This document shows, piece after piece, positions 17,115 to 26,996 of a stretch of 64,000 nt of DNA. The position numbers were made by a program, and so were the translations under genes. The notes under the pieces are model-generated. The model had not been told where the DNA came from. It saw nothing but the letters and a program-made list of their open reading frames with translations, and searched no databases. Positions within the stretch are counted from its first letter, which is position 1. Every line of letters begins with the position of its first letter. The stretch is from JAYPAN01 sp038123715 (GTDB taxonomy: Bacteria > Pseudomonadota > Alphaproteobacteria > RS24), in the NCBI GenBank assembly GCA_038123715.1, contig JAYPAN010000006.1, positions 17,622 through 81,621 on the forward strand, written 5' to 3'.

Positions 17115-18062
17115 ATGCGTAAAGAAACTTCCGCCCGCGATGCGATTGAAGCCCTGCAATCGGGCTATCGCAATCTGGGCTATGTCAGCGACGAGCAAAT
17201 CGCCACCGCGCTTTATCTGGCGCAGCAATTACAAAAACCGCTACTGATTGAAGGCCCGCCCGGTGTCGGCAAAACCGAACTCGCCAAAGCGACGGCGGAA
17301 TATCTCGGCCTCGATATGATACGCCTACAATGCTATGAAGGGCTGGATGAGGCCAAGGCGCTGTATGAATGGCAATATGGCAAGCAATTGCTTTACACGC
17401 AGGTATTGAAGGAAAAGCTCGGCGAATTGATGGACGGGGCAGGCTCGCTCGACAGCTCTATGGAGCGCTTGAATGGGTTTGAGGATGTGTTTTTCTCCGA
17501 GCAGTTTTTGTTGACCCGCCCCTTGCTGCAAGCGCTTCGTGCCGATGATGGCGTGGTGCTGCTGATTGACGAGATTGACAAGTCGGATGACGAGTTTGAA
17601 GCCTTTCTGCTCGAAATCCTGTCCGATTATCAGGTTTCCGTGCCGGAGCTTGGCACGATAAAGGCAAATACGCCGCCTATCGTTTTCCTGACTTCAAACA
17701 ATACGCGCGAGATTGGTGATGCGCTGAAGCGGCGCTGCCTGCATTTATATATTCCCTTTCCCGATGCGGCGCGCGAAACGGCGATTTTGCAGGCGCGTGT
17801 GCCATCGCTGAATGAGATGATGCGCGCGCATATTGTCGCCTTTGTGCAGGCGGTTCGGGATATGGATTTGAAAAAACCGCCAGCGGTCAGCGAGACAATA
17901 GACTGGGCGCGCACGATTATGTTGCTGAATATGGATGTGCTGGATTCCGAATTTGTTGCCAATACGCTGAATGTGCTGCTGAAGTTCAAATCCGATATTG
18001 ACAGTGTGAGCAGCGAATTGCCGCGCCTGATGCGCGAGACGCAAACCGCCGCCGCCGATTAG
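17115..18062 (+). CDS. MoxR-family AAA+ ATPase
   Basis: A 315-residue AAA+ ATPase of the MoxR/NorQ/CbbQ group. Walker A GPPGVGKTE, Walker B VLLIDEID, sensor 1 FLTSNNTREI and an arginine-finger region (KRRCLHLYIPFP) are clear. Upstream starts at 17046 and 17112 exist; the ATG at 17115 is 6 bases from a GAGG site. It is followed 6 bases later by a VWA-domain gene, the conserved MoxR-VWA pairing, in which the ATPase and VWA protein act as a chaperone that inserts metal or activates an enzyme. The client is not evident here. Confidence 0.92.
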   Translation: MRKETSARDAIEALQSGYRNLGYVSDEQIATALYLAQQLQKPLLIEGPPGVGKTELAKATAEYLGLDMIRLQCYEGLDEAKALYEWQYGKQLLYTQVLKEKLGELMDGAGSLDSSMERLNGFEDVFFSEQFLLTRPLLQALRADDGVVLLIDEIDKSDDEFEAFLLEILSDYQVSVPELGTIKANTPPIVFLTSNNTREIGDALKRRCLHLYIPFPDAARETAILQARVPSLNEMMRAHIVAFVQAVRDMDLKKPPAVSETIDWARTIMLLNMDVLDSEFVANTLNVLLKFKSDIDSVSSELPRLMRETQTAAAD

Positions 18063-18068
18063 CGTTCC

Positions 18069-19601
18069 ATGAACGCCAACCCAAATCCCGCCAATACGGG
18101 GCAGCAGGCGATGATTGCCGATTTTATGCGCGTTTTGCGCGCCTCGGATATTCGTGTGTCTCCGGCTGAAGCAATTGATGTCGCGGCGGTGATTGACATG
18201 ATGGGGCTGGGCGAGCGCGCTTTGTTGAAACATGCATTGGGTCATGCGGTGGCCAAAACCGAAGAAGAGAAACTGGCTTTTGAGGCTTGTTTCGAAGCCT
18301 ATTTCATGCCGCCGCAGACCGCCGAGCCGGAACCGCCCGGCGCCGACAGTGATGACAGCGATAACAGCGATGACCGGCAGAGCGCTGGCGAAGCCGGTGA
18401 TGGCGATAATGAGGCCGATAATGAAGGCGGTGACGGCCAAAATAATGAACAAATGCCCGGTGAGGGGGGCGAAGGTGGTGAACCATCCGGTCAGGGCGGT
18501 CAACCGGCGCAGGGCGGGGCGCAAATGCCCGATAAAGATATTGATATCAGCCAAAGCTTGACGGAAATGGTGGAGACCAATAACCAGCCCGCTTTGCAGG
18601 CGGCAATGACTGCGGCGGCGACACAGGTCGGCTTGCAAAATGCGCGGCTGTTTACCCAGCAGGGCATGTTTTCGCGCCGCATAGTGGAGGCGATGGGGCT
18701 GGCTGGGCTGGATGAGGATTTACGCAATTACCGCGAAGCTGGCATGGAGGACGCGGCGGCGCGCTTGCAGCAAGGCCGCGCGCGCCTGTTTGACCAAGTG
18801 CATGACTTTGTTGAACGCCAAATCGCCATGCGTACCAAAAATGCCGGTCGCCTGCTGCGCGAGGAAGCGTTGAGCCGCATACGTCTGGGACATTTGGACA
18901 AATCCGACATGGCGCTGATGCGTAATCTTATCCGACGACTGGCTAAAAGACTTGCCAGCCGCCACGCCCGTCGCCGCAAAAAGGCGCGGCGCGGCATGCT
19001 CGATATCCGCCGCACCATGCGGCGCAATCAGGCTTATGACGGCAATTTATTTGAGCTGGCTTGGCGGCGCACCAAGGTTGACCGCCCCAAGCTGATTGTT
19101 CTGTGCGATGTGTCTGGCTCGGTTGCGGCGGTTTCGCGGTTTTTCCTGATGTTTCTCTACAGTCTCGGCGAGGTAATGCCGAAAACCCGTTCCTTCATTT
19201 TTTCCAATCGTGCCGGTGAAATCAGCGATTTAATGGCGGAAAAGGATATTGACGAAGCGATGCAGGAAGCCTTGCGCGCCTATGGCGGCGGCTCAACCGA
19301 TTATGGGGTGGCGCTGCATGATTTGGCTGAAGCGGTGCTGGACAAGGTAGATAAAAAAACCACGCTTATCGTCTTGGGTGATGGCCGGTCGAATTTCGGC
19401 GATCCCGGCCATTTGGTGCTAAAGGAAATCCATGAGCGCGCGCGTCGGGTGATTTGGCTGAATCCGGAACCGGAATCAAGCTGGAATACGGGCGACAGCG
19501 AAATGAAAAGGCTGGGTGCATATTGCACGCAAGTGAATGTGTGCAACAGTGTGCGCCATGTCGAGCGCGTGCTGGATGATTTGCTGCGCTTGAGCGTTTA
19601 A
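18069..19601 (+). CDS. VWA domain protein, CoxE-like partner of MoxR
   Basis: A 510-residue cytoplasmic protein. Residues about 80-165 are a low-complexity Asp/Glu/Gly/Asn linker; the C-terminal von Willebrand A domain (about 335-510) contains a MIDAS metal site DVSGS and a second motif GGGSTDYG. The middle (about 185-330) is helical and basic. This arrangement fits the CoxE/YehP-like proteins that accompany MoxR ATPases; the gene starts 6 bases after the ATPase stop. It probably acts with it on an unknown client enzyme. Confidence 0.9.
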   Translation: MNANPNPANTGQQAMIADFMRVLRASDIRVSPAEAIDVAAVIDMMGLGERALLKHALGHAVAKTEEEKLAFEACFEAYFMPPQTAEPEPPGADSDDSDNSDDRQSAGEAGDGDNEADNEGGDGQNNEQMPGEGGEGGEPSGQGGQPAQGGAQMPDKDIDISQSLTEMVETNNQPALQAAMTAAATQVGLQNARLFTQQGMFSRRIVEAMGLAGLDEDLRNYREAGMEDAAARLQQGRARLFDQVHDFVERQIAMRTKNAGRLLREEALSRIRLGHLDKSDMALMRNLIRRLAKRLASRHARRRKKARRGMLDIRRTMRRNQAYDGNLFELAWRRTKVDRPKLIVLCDVSGSVAAVSRFFLMFLYSLGEVMPKTRSFIFSNRAGEISDLMAEKDIDEAMQEALRAYGGGSTDYGVALHDLAEAVLDKVDKKTTLIVLGDGRSNFGDPGHLVLKEIHERARRVIWLNPEPESSWNTGDSEMKRLGAYCTQVNVCNSVRHVERVLDDLLRLSV

Positions 19602-19612
19602 CGAATGCGTGT

Positions 19613-21031
19613 CTAGCGCGGCAGTGCGGTTTCACCCATCAGGCAGAAATCGACCTCACGGGCGCATTGGCGACCCTCACGGATGGCCCACACAACCAGC
19701 GATTGACCGCGGCGCATATCGCCACAGGTGAAGATTTTATCCTGCGATGTCTGATAGGTGGCCGTGTCGGCGGCGACATTGCCGCGCCCGTCTTTTTCCA
19801 GACCTAGCGTGTCAATCATGCCCTCATGGACAGGATGCACAAAGCCCATAGCCAGCAGCACCAAATCGGCCGGCAATTCAAAATCAGAGCCTTCAATCGC
19901 CTGCATGGTGTCATCCACTTTGACGCATTTAATTGCCGTCACCTTGCCATCTTTACCAATAAGTTCGGTTGTCATGACTGAGAAATCGCGTATCGCGCCT
20001 TCTTCCTGGCTGGAAGATGTTCGCATTTTCAGCGGCCAATCCGGCCATGTCAGACCTTTATTTTCCTTTTCCGGCGGCATGGGCATAATTTCCAATTGTG
20101 TCACTGACAGCGCGCCTTGACGGAAACTTGTGCCGATACAGTCAGAACCCGTATCGCCGCCGCCAATGACAATCACATGCTTGTCTTCGGCCAGTATCGG
20201 CTCAATGTTGCCAATCGGCTCTTGACCGACGCGGCGGTTTTGCTGCGGCAGGAAATCCATCGCGAAATGCACACCGTCAAGGGCGCGCCCCGGCACGGGC
20301 AAATCGCGCGGCACTTCCGAACCACCGGCCAGCACAATCGCATCATGCTTGGCTTGTAAATCAGCAACCGACAGGGTGACGCCAATATGTGTGTCATAAT
20401 GGAAAGTTACGCCTTCGGCCTGCATTTGCTCAACGCGCCGGTCAATGCCGTGTTTTTCCATTTTGAAATCCGGGATGCCATAGCGCAAAAGGCCGCCCGC
20501 CTTGGCGTGTTTTTCATAGACATGCACATCATGGCCGGCGCGGGCAAGCTGTTGGGCTGCCGCCATGCCAGCCGGGCCGGAGCCAACAATGCCGACCGAT
20601 TTGCCGGTTTTGGCGGTCGGGATTTGTGGCTCAATCCAGCCATTCTCCCAGCCCTTGTCAATGATCGCACATTCAATGCTTTTAATCGTCACCGGGCTGT
20701 CATCAATGTTCAAAGTGCAGGATGCCTCGCAAGGGGCAGGGCAAATCCGACCGGTGAATTCGGGGAAATTATTGGTTGAGTGCAGATTGGTCAGCGCCGC
20801 TTTCCAGTTGGCTGTATAGACCAAATCATTCCAGTCGGGGATTTGGTTATTGACCGGACAGCCATTATGGCAATAAGGCACACCGCAATCCATACAACGC
20901 GAGGCCTGACCGCGCAGGTCTTTTTCATCCAGGGGCACAACAAACTCACGAAAGTTTTGCACGCGCTCTTCCGGCGGCAAATAAGTGCGATCCTGACGGT
21001 CTAACTCAAGAAAACCGGTTGCTTTTCCCAT
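19613..21031 (-). CDS. gltD: Glutamate synthase [NADPH] small subunit
   Basis: A 472-residue flavoprotein that passes electrons from NADPH to the large subunit. The N-terminal 4Fe-4S cysteine region (CMDCGVPYCHNGCPVNNQIPDW) and two Rossmann folds (GSGPAGMAAAQQLARAGH for FAD, IGGGDTGSDC for NADPH) are present. The frame begins at 21070, but the ATG at 21031 has an AGGAGAG site and follows the gltB stop by one base, so the two are tightly coupled. Confidence 0.96.
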   Translation of the reverse strand: MGKATGFLELDRQDRTYLPPEERVQNFREFVVPLDEKDLRGQASRCMDCGVPYCHNGCPVNNQIPDWNDLVYTANWKAALTNLHSTNNFPEFTGRICPAPCEASCTLNIDDSPVTIKSIECAIIDKGWENGWIEPQIPTAKTGKSVGIVGSGPAGMAAAQQLARAGHDVHVYEKHAKAGGLLRYGIPDFKMEKHGIDRRVEQMQAEGVTFHYDTHIGVTLSVADLQAKHDAIVLAGGSEVPRDLPVPGRALDGVHFAMDFLPQQNRRVGQEPIGNIEPILAEDKHVIVIGGGDTGSDCIGTSFRQGALSVTQLEIMPMPPEKENKGLTWPDWPLKMRTSSSQEEGAIRDFSVMTTELIGKDGKVTAIKCVKVDDTMQAIEGSDFELPADLVLLAMGFVHPVHEGMIDTLGLEKDGRGNVAADTATYQTSQDKIFTCGDMRRGQSLVVWAIREGRQCAREVDFCLMGETALPR

Positions 21032-21032
21032 T

Positions 21033-24000
21033 TCACTCTCCTGCTGTTGCGCTGGCTTGCTCGGCATCACCGGCCAGTTCGTTTAGGGCGCGACGGAATT
21101 CGGTCGGCATGACTTTGCGGAATTTCGGCAATTGATTTTCCCAATCAGCAAGAATCGCCTGCGCGCGCGCCGAATTGGTATAGCGGGCGTGATTTTCCAA
21201 CAGCTTATGCAGACGTTCAGCATCATGGTGACGCATATCGCCGGTCAGTTGCGTCAAGGCCGTGCCGACCGCGCCGGTCACCGGTTCAAGCTCAACCATC
21301 GCCATATTGCAGCGTGTCTCGAAACTGCCATCCTCATCATAGACATAGGCAATGCCGCCCGACATGCCGGCAGCAAAATTGCGCCCGGTCATGCCCAGCA
21401 CAACAACGCACCCGCCGGTCATATATTCGCAGCAATGGTCGCCCGCGCCCTCAATCACCGCAACCGCGCCGGAATTACGCACGGCAAAGCGTTCGCCCGC
21501 CACACCGCGGAAATAACACTCGCCCTCAATCGCGCCATACAGCACCGTATTGCCGACAATAATGCTTTGTTCCGGCACAATGGCGCTGTCTTTGGGCGGA
21601 TAAATGGCAATGCGCCCGCCGGAAAGCCCTTTGCCGACATAGTCATTGGCTTCACCTTCCAGTTCAAAGGAGACGCCGCGCGCCAGAAACGCGCCAAAGC
21701 TTTGACCCGCCGTGCCGGTCAGCCGCACCGAAATTGTATCTTCCGCCAGACCGGCATGGCCGTGGCGCAGAGCCAGTTCGCCCGACAGCATCGTGCCTGC
21801 CGAACGGTCGATATTGGTGATGGGCGTTTCAATTTGCACCGGCGTTTTGCTTTCCAGTGCCGGCATGGCCTGTTCAATCAGCTTGCGGTCAAGAATGTCA
21901 TCAATCGGATGGTTCTGCGTTTCGCAATGAAAGACAGGTCGGTCGCTTTCGATTTTGGTGAACAGGCGGGTGAAGTCCAGCCCTTGCGCTTTCCAATGGT
22001 CAATCGCGTTTTTGGTGTCGAGCAAATCGGTTTGGCCGATAATCTCATCCATGTTGCGATAGCCCATTTCAGCCAGCATTTCGCGCACTTCCTCGGCAAT
22101 GAAGAAGAAGTAATTTATCACATGCTCCGGCGTGCCGGTAAAGCGCTTGCGTAATTCTTCGTTTTGCGTGGCAATGCCGACCGGGCATGTGTTCAAATGG
22201 CATTTCCGCATCATGATACAGCCAGCTGCAATCAGCGGGGCGGTGGAAAAGCCAAACTCATCAGCGCCCAGCAAAGCACCGACAATCACATCGCGGCCAG
22301 TCCGCAAGCCGCCATCCACCTGCACGGCAATGCGGGTTCGCAAATCATTCAGCACAAGCGTTTGATGGGTTTCGGCAAGGCCGATTTCCCAAGGGCTGCC
22401 TGCATGTTTGATGGAGGTCAGCGGGCTGGCACCCGTGCCGCCCTCAAAGCCGGAAATGGTGACATGGTCAGCACGCGCTTTGGAGACGCCTGCCGCCACT
22501 GTGCCGACGCCGACTTCGGAAACCAGCTTGACCGAAATATCGGCGCGCGGATTGGTGTTTTTCAAATCGAAAATCAGCTGTGCCAAATCTTCAATCGAAT
22601 AAATATCATGGTGCGGCGGCGGCGAAATCAGCCCGACACCGGGGGTTGAATGGCGCACCGCAGCAATCCGGCGGTCAACCTTATGGCCGGGCAATTGGCC
22701 GCCCTCGCCGGGCTTGGCACCTTGCGCCATTTTGATTTGTATCATGTCGGAATTGGCCAGATATTCAGTGGTCACACCGAAACGCCCCGACGCTACTTGC
22801 TTAATCGCCGAGCGACGCGAATCGCCATTTTCCATTGGCACAAAGCGCGCCGATTCCTCGCCGCCCTCACCGGTATTGGACTTGCCGCCCAGGCGGTTCA
22901 TCGCCAGTGCCAGGGTTTCATGCGCTTCCGGGCTTATTGAGCCGAGCGACATGGCGCCTGTGGCAAAGCGTTTGACAATCTCCGTGACCGGTTCCACCTC
23001 GTCCAATGACAGGGGCGTGCGACCGGTCTCTTCAGCATTGCGGATGCGGAACAGGCCGCGCAATGTCAGCAAATGCTCATCCTGCTCATTTATCGCGGCA
23101 GCATAGGCGCGATATTGGTCACGACTATTGCCGCGCACAGCATGTTGTAAGGAGCCAACTGTTTCGGCGTTCCAAACATGGTCTTCGCCGCGCACCCGCA
23201 CCGCATATTCGCCACCAACATCAAGCGCGTCGCGCAAAATTGCATCATCGCCAAACGCTGCCTTGTGGCGCAGCAAGGTTTCCTCGGCCACTTCGGCAAG
23301 CCCAATGCCTTCAATCGTCGTTGCTGTGCCGGTGAAATAGCTGTCAATAAAGCCCTGTGCGAGGCCGACCGCATCAAAAATCTGCGCGCCGCAATATGAT
23401 TGATAGGTGGAAATCCCCATTTTCGACATGACTTTACGCATGCCCTTGCCAGCCGCTTTCACGAAATGCAGATGCGCGTCATCGCGGCTCAAATCAAGCT
23501 GCATTTTTTCGCGCAGATTATCGACCGTATCAAAGGCCAAATAGGGGTTAATCGCTTCTGCCCCATAGCCCGCCAGACAGCAGAAATGGTGAATCTCGCG
23601 TGCCTCGCCGGTTTCAATCACCAGACCGGCCGAGGTGCGAAGACCGGTGCGTATCAAATGATGATGCACCGCCGCCGTGGCCAGCAAGGCCGGAATGGCC
23701 ACGCGCTGCGCCGACAGGCCGCGATCGGACAGGATGATGATATTTTCATGGTTGCCGGCAATGGCGTTTTCAGCCTCTTTGCACAGCGCGTCCAGCCGCG
23801 CCTTCAGCCCATCGACACCGCTGGCCAAATCCCATGTCATGTCGAGCGTGACAGCGTGGAAATTATTGTCTTCAATATCGCTGATGCGGCGGATTTTTTC
23901 CAAATCATCATTGCTCAAAATCGGCTGCGCCACTTCCAGACGTTTTTCTGTGGCCGAGCCTTCAAAATCAAGCAGATTGGGGCGCGGGCCGATAAAGGAG

Positions 24001-25667
24001 ACCAGCGACATGACCAATTCCTCGCGTATCGGGTCAATCGGCGGGTTGGTCACTTGCGCGAAATTCTGTTTGAAATAGGTGTAAAGCGGCTTGGATTTGT
24101 CGGACAGAGCTGAAATCGGCGTATCCGTTCCCATTGAGCCAGTGCCTTCCTCACCGCGTTCAATCATCGGCGAGAGCAGGAATTTCAAATCCTCTTGCGT
24201 ATAGCCAAAAGCCTGTTGCTGGTCGAGCAAGGGAATATCGGAGGAGACATGCGCCGCGCCTTCGGGGCGGGGCAGGTCTTCGAGCTTGATTTGCGCGCGA
24301 CCCAGCCATTCCCGATAGGGATGGGCGCCGGCCAGTTCGGCCTTGATTTCGGCATCGGAAATAATCCGCCCCTGCTCAAGGTCAATCATCAGCATTTTGC
24401 CCGGTTGCAGACGCCATTTCTCGACAATTTTATCTTCCGGCGCGGGCAGCACACCCATTTCAGACGCCATCATCACGCGGTCATCGGAAGTGACATAATA
24501 GCGTGCCGGGCGCAGGCCATTGCGGTCAAGCGTGGCGCCAATCTGGCGGCCATTGGTAAAGGCGACGGCGGCTGGCCCGTCCCACGGCTCCATCAGCGCG
24601 GCATTATATTCGTAAAATGCGCGGCGTTCCTCATCCATCAGCGGATTGCCCGACCAGGCTTCGGGTATCAGCATCATCATGGCATGGGCCAGCGAAAAGC
24701 CGCCCATGACCAGCAATTCCAGCGCATTGTCAAAACTGGCACTGTCGGACTGGCCTTCTTGGATCAGCGGCCAGAGTTTTTCCAAATCATCGCCAAAAAG
24801 CGGCGTTTTCAGCGTTTCATGGCGCGCCGCCATCCAATTCACATTGCCGCGCACCGTATTTATTTCGCCATTATGGCAAATCATCCGGAAAGGCTGCGCC
24901 AGCGACCATGTGGGGAATGTATTGGTTGAAAAACGCTGATGCACCAGCGCCATAGCCGACACGGTATCAGGATCGCGCAAGTCATCATAATAGGGGCCAA
25001 GCTGGCTCGACAGCAAAAGACCTTTATACAAAACTGTCCATGAGGACAGGGACGGGATATAGAAAAAATCCTTGGTGTCGGGCAAATCAGCCTTGGCGAC
25101 CCATAATTCCATAACGCGGCGGATAATGAATAAATCGCGCTCGAAAGCGTCGCGGTCATCGGCATTTTTGCCATTGGCGACAAAAATCTGGCGTATCACC
25201 GGCTCGGTCGGCACAATAGAATAGCCCAAATCACTGCTGTCCACCGGCACATCGCGCCAACCCAAGACTTTATGGCCTTCTTCGGCAATCACCGCCTCAA
25301 AACGTGTTTCAATATCGGCGCGCGCGCCTTTATGGGGCGGCAAAAACACCATGCCGACGCCATAATGGCCTTCTTCGGGCAGCGTGAAACTGTCGGTTGT
25401 CACTTTGCGGAAAAATGCGTCGGGCATTTGAATCAGCATGCCGACGCCGTCACCGGCTTTCGGGTCAGCACCGACCGCGCCGCGATGCTCCAGATTTTCC
25501 AGTATTGTCAGACCGTCGTGGATAATGTCATGGCTTTTGACATTTTTGATATTGGCGACAAAGCCAATGCCGCAAGCGTCATGTTCATTGGCCGGGTCAT
25601 AAAGCCCCTGGCGGGCGGGAAGCCCGTTGCGTTGTGCCGCTTTGTTGTTTTGCCGCTTGTTATCCAT
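21033..25667 (-). CDS. gltB: Glutamate synthase [NADPH] large subunit
   Basis: A protein of about 1544 residues converting glutamine plus 2-oxoglutarate to two glutamates. From the ATG at 25667 there is a short propeptide ending HDA before Cys32 (CGIGFVANIK), the N-terminal nucleophile of the glutaminase domain after processing. The central and FMN domains follow, with the 3Fe-4S cysteine region CHLNTCPVG, and a GXGXG-repeat beta-helix at the C-terminus. In-frame starts upstream to 25772 would give an unusually long propeptide. The gltB-gltD order is that of alphaproteobacteria such as Azospirillum. Confidence 0.95.
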   Translation of the reverse strand: MDNKRQNNKAAQRNGLPARQGLYDPANEHDACGIGFVANIKNVKSHDIIHDGLTILENLEHRGAVGADPKAGDGVGMLIQMPDAFFRKVTTDSFTLPEEGHYGVGMVFLPPHKGARADIETRFEAVIAEEGHKVLGWRDVPVDSSDLGYSIVPTEPVIRQIFVANGKNADDRDAFERDLFIIRRVMELWVAKADLPDTKDFFYIPSLSSWTVLYKGLLLSSQLGPYYDDLRDPDTVSAMALVHQRFSTNTFPTWSLAQPFRMICHNGEINTVRGNVNWMAARHETLKTPLFGDDLEKLWPLIQEGQSDSASFDNALELLVMGGFSLAHAMMMLIPEAWSGNPLMDEERRAFYEYNAALMEPWDGPAAVAFTNGRQIGATLDRNGLRPARYYVTSDDRVMMASEMGVLPAPEDKIVEKWRLQPGKMLMIDLEQGRIISDAEIKAELAGAHPYREWLGRAQIKLEDLPRPEGAAHVSSDIPLLDQQQAFGYTQEDLKFLLSPMIERGEEGTGSMGTDTPISALSDKSKPLYTYFKQNFAQVTNPPIDPIREELVMSLVSFIGPRPNLLDFEGSATEKRLEVAQPILSNDDLEKIRRISDIEDNNFHAVTLDMTWDLASGVDGLKARLDALCKEAENAIAGNHENIIILSDRGLSAQRVAIPALLATAAVHHHLIRTGLRTSAGLVIETGEAREIHHFCCLAGYGAEAINPYLAFDTVDNLREKMQLDLSRDDAHLHFVKAAGKGMRKVMSKMGISTYQSYCGAQIFDAVGLAQGFIDSYFTGTATTIEGIGLAEVAEETLLRHKAAFGDDAILRDALDVGGEYAVRVRGEDHVWNAETVGSLQHAVRGNSRDQYRAYAAAINEQDEHLLTLRGLFRIRNAEETGRTPLSLDEVEPVTEIVKRFATGAMSLGSISPEAHETLALAMNRLGGKSNTGEGGEESARFVPMENGDSRRSAIKQVASGRFGVTTEYLANSDMIQIKMAQGAKPGEGGQLPGHKVDRRIAAVRHSTPGVGLISPPPHHDIYSIEDLAQLIFDLKNTNPRADISVKLVSEVGVGTVAAGVSKARADHVTISGFEGGTGASPLTSIKHAGSPWEIGLAETHQTLVLNDLRTRIAVQVDGGLRTGRDVIVGALLGADEFGFSTAPLIAAGCIMMRKCHLNTCPVGIATQNEELRKRFTGTPEHVINYFFFIAEEVREMLAEMGYRNMDEIIGQTDLLDTKNAIDHWKAQGLDFTRLFTKIESDRPVFHCETQNHPIDDILDRKLIEQAMPALESKTPVQIETPITNIDRSAGTMLSGELALRHGHAGLAEDTISVRLTGTAGQSFGAFLARGVSFELEGEANDYVGKGLSGGRIAIYPPKDSAIVPEQSIIVGNTVLYGAIEGECYFRGVAGERFAVRNSGAVAVIEGAGDHCCEYMTGGCVVVLGMTGRNFAAGMSGGIAYVYDEDGSFETRCNMAMVELEPVTGAVGTALTQLTGDMRHHDAERLHKLLENHARYTNSARAQAILADWENQLPKFRKVMPTEFRRALNELAGDAEQASATAGE

Positions 25668-25818
25668 GCTTTTTCCGTCCGTCTTCGTCACTGCTATGCT
25701 TTCCGTGCCATGCCTTCCGTCTGACCGGAAACCGGCTTGGCTCATTCCCATATGCTTGTTGAATCCATGCAAACCGGCATGGCCTCATGCGGCGTCAAGA
25801 GACGCTCCGTTTGACAAT

Positions 25819-25848
25819 AATATAGGCGCAGGCGGGGCGAAAATTCAA
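25819..25848 (-). promoter_or_regulatory. Candidate housekeeping promoter of gltBD
   Basis: Read on the minus strand: -35 TTGAAT (25843-25848), 18-base spacer, -10 TATATT (25819-25824). A transcript from here would have a leader of about 145 bases to the chosen gltB start. No regulator site was recognised. Confidence 0.4.
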
Positions 25849-25957
25849 GTAAATTGGTCAACATTGCTGACCCATTTGGGGGAATCTGCCCATTTCAGCC
25901 GCAATATGCCTGATTTCTGCCAATTTCGAGGCCGCGAAACATAGTCGCAGGGGCTGT

Positions 25958-26857
25958 TTATTGGCGATGTTCAGCCAGAAAACGGGCGATATCATGCAGG
26001 GCGGCGCGCCCTTCGGGTATCAGACCAAAAGCGATTTGATGGACATGCGGCATATCCGGCCAGATTTGCAGCCGCGCACTGCATCCGGCCTGACGCGCGC
26101 GCTCCACCAACCTTGTGCTGTCATCATATAAAACTTCTTCCGACCCGACCTGCACAAACATTGGCGGAAAATCGGAAAAATCGGCGAAAAGCGGAGAAAT
26201 CAGAGGGTCATCGGCAGGCGCGTCGCCGCGATAAAAATCCACTGCAAGCGGAATACGCGCCGGATCAATCATGTCATCGCGGTCTGCCCGTTCGCTGATG
26301 GAAATGCCACTCATGGTCAAATCCGTCCAAGGCGACAGCAGCGCCAGCGCTTTCGGCAGGGCTTTGCCGGCTTGCTTGAGGCGTTGCATCAGCGCCAAAG
26401 TCAGGCCGCCGCCGGCACTGTCTCCGGCGACAAACAGTGTGGACGGGTCAATGCCTTGCGCCAGCAGCCAATCATAGCTTTGCTCGGCATCCTCAATCGC
26501 TGCCGGAAACGGGTTTTCAGGCGCCAGCCGGTAGTCAATCACCAGCGCGCGCATATTAGTCAGATGACATAATTGTTGCACCATGTGGCGATGGGTGGTC
26601 GGGCTGCCGACCATATAGCCCCCGCCATGCAGATAAAGCAGCGTATGGGGGGCATCTGCCGCGCCTTGCCATTCGGCATATATGTCGCCAATGCGAAAGC
26701 CTTCCGGTGCCACTTTTGTTGGCACAATATATTTCAGCAGGCCACGCCCTTCGCGCTCGCGGGCTTTCTTCACATCGTCTGCCGTGTTGCCGACCAGCCC
26801 GTTGCGGACATAATGGCGGAGCAGTTTTTTGTAAAATCTGGCACGCAGGCTGGCCAT
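25958..26857 (-). CDS. Alpha/beta hydrolase, hormone-sensitive lipase family (esterase family IV)
   Basis: A 299-residue esterase/lipase. The oxyanion-hole motif HGGGY and nucleophile motif GDSAGG are diagnostic of family IV; the acid is probably the Asp near SEEVLYDDS and the base the His in MPHVHQ. No signal peptide, so cytoplasmic. Family members hydrolyse short acyl esters; the substrate is unknown. It lies downstream of hsp20 on the same strand, separated by 139 bases holding a long hairpin. Confidence 0.92.
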   Translation of the reverse strand: MASLRARFYKKLLRHYVRNGLVGNTADDVKKAREREGRGLLKYIVPTKVAPEGFRIGDIYAEWQGAADAPHTLLYLHGGGYMVGSPTTHRHMVQQLCHLTNMRALVIDYRLAPENPFPAAIEDAEQSYDWLLAQGIDPSTLFVAGDSAGGGLTLALMQRLKQAGKALPKALALLSPWTDLTMSGISISERADRDDMIDPARIPLAVDFYRGDAPADDPLISPLFADFSDFPPMFVQVGSEEVLYDDSTRLVERARQAGCSARLQIWPDMPHVHQIAFGLIPEGRAALHDIARFLAEHRQ

Positions 26858-26927
26858 TTTATTTTCCCATTATTGGTTTCGGTTGGCGATAGTTTACACG
26901 AAAAGGGTGCTTGTTGAAAAGGTGCAT

Positions 26928-26971
26928 GGTGTCCGGCCGGTGGGGAGGAGCAAAACCACCGACCGGACACC
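26928..26971. repeat. Long imperfect inverted repeat between hsp20 and the esterase gene
   Basis: GGTGTCCGG (26928-26936) pairs with CCGGACACC (26963-26971); after one mismatch a further six pairs extend the stem, leaving a 12-base loop. No T-tract follows directly on either strand, so it is not a standard terminator. It could stabilise the 3' end of the hsp20 mRNA or attenuate read-through into the esterase gene. Confidence 0.6.
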
Positions 26972-26996
26972 GGACGCTCAGGCCTTATAATTGTCG

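Noticed and set aside
17745..18638. 297-codon minus-strand frame opposite the MoxR/VWA genes
   Set aside because: Antisense shadow of the coding pair; no start signal and low-complexity His/Ile-rich translation.
21132..22154. 340-codon plus-strand frame opposite gltB
   Set aside because: Shadow inside gltB; GltB domains are continuous on the minus strand.
25751..25772. Upstream starts of gltB
   Set aside because: They add 28-35 residues before an already normal propeptide and have no spaced ribosome site.
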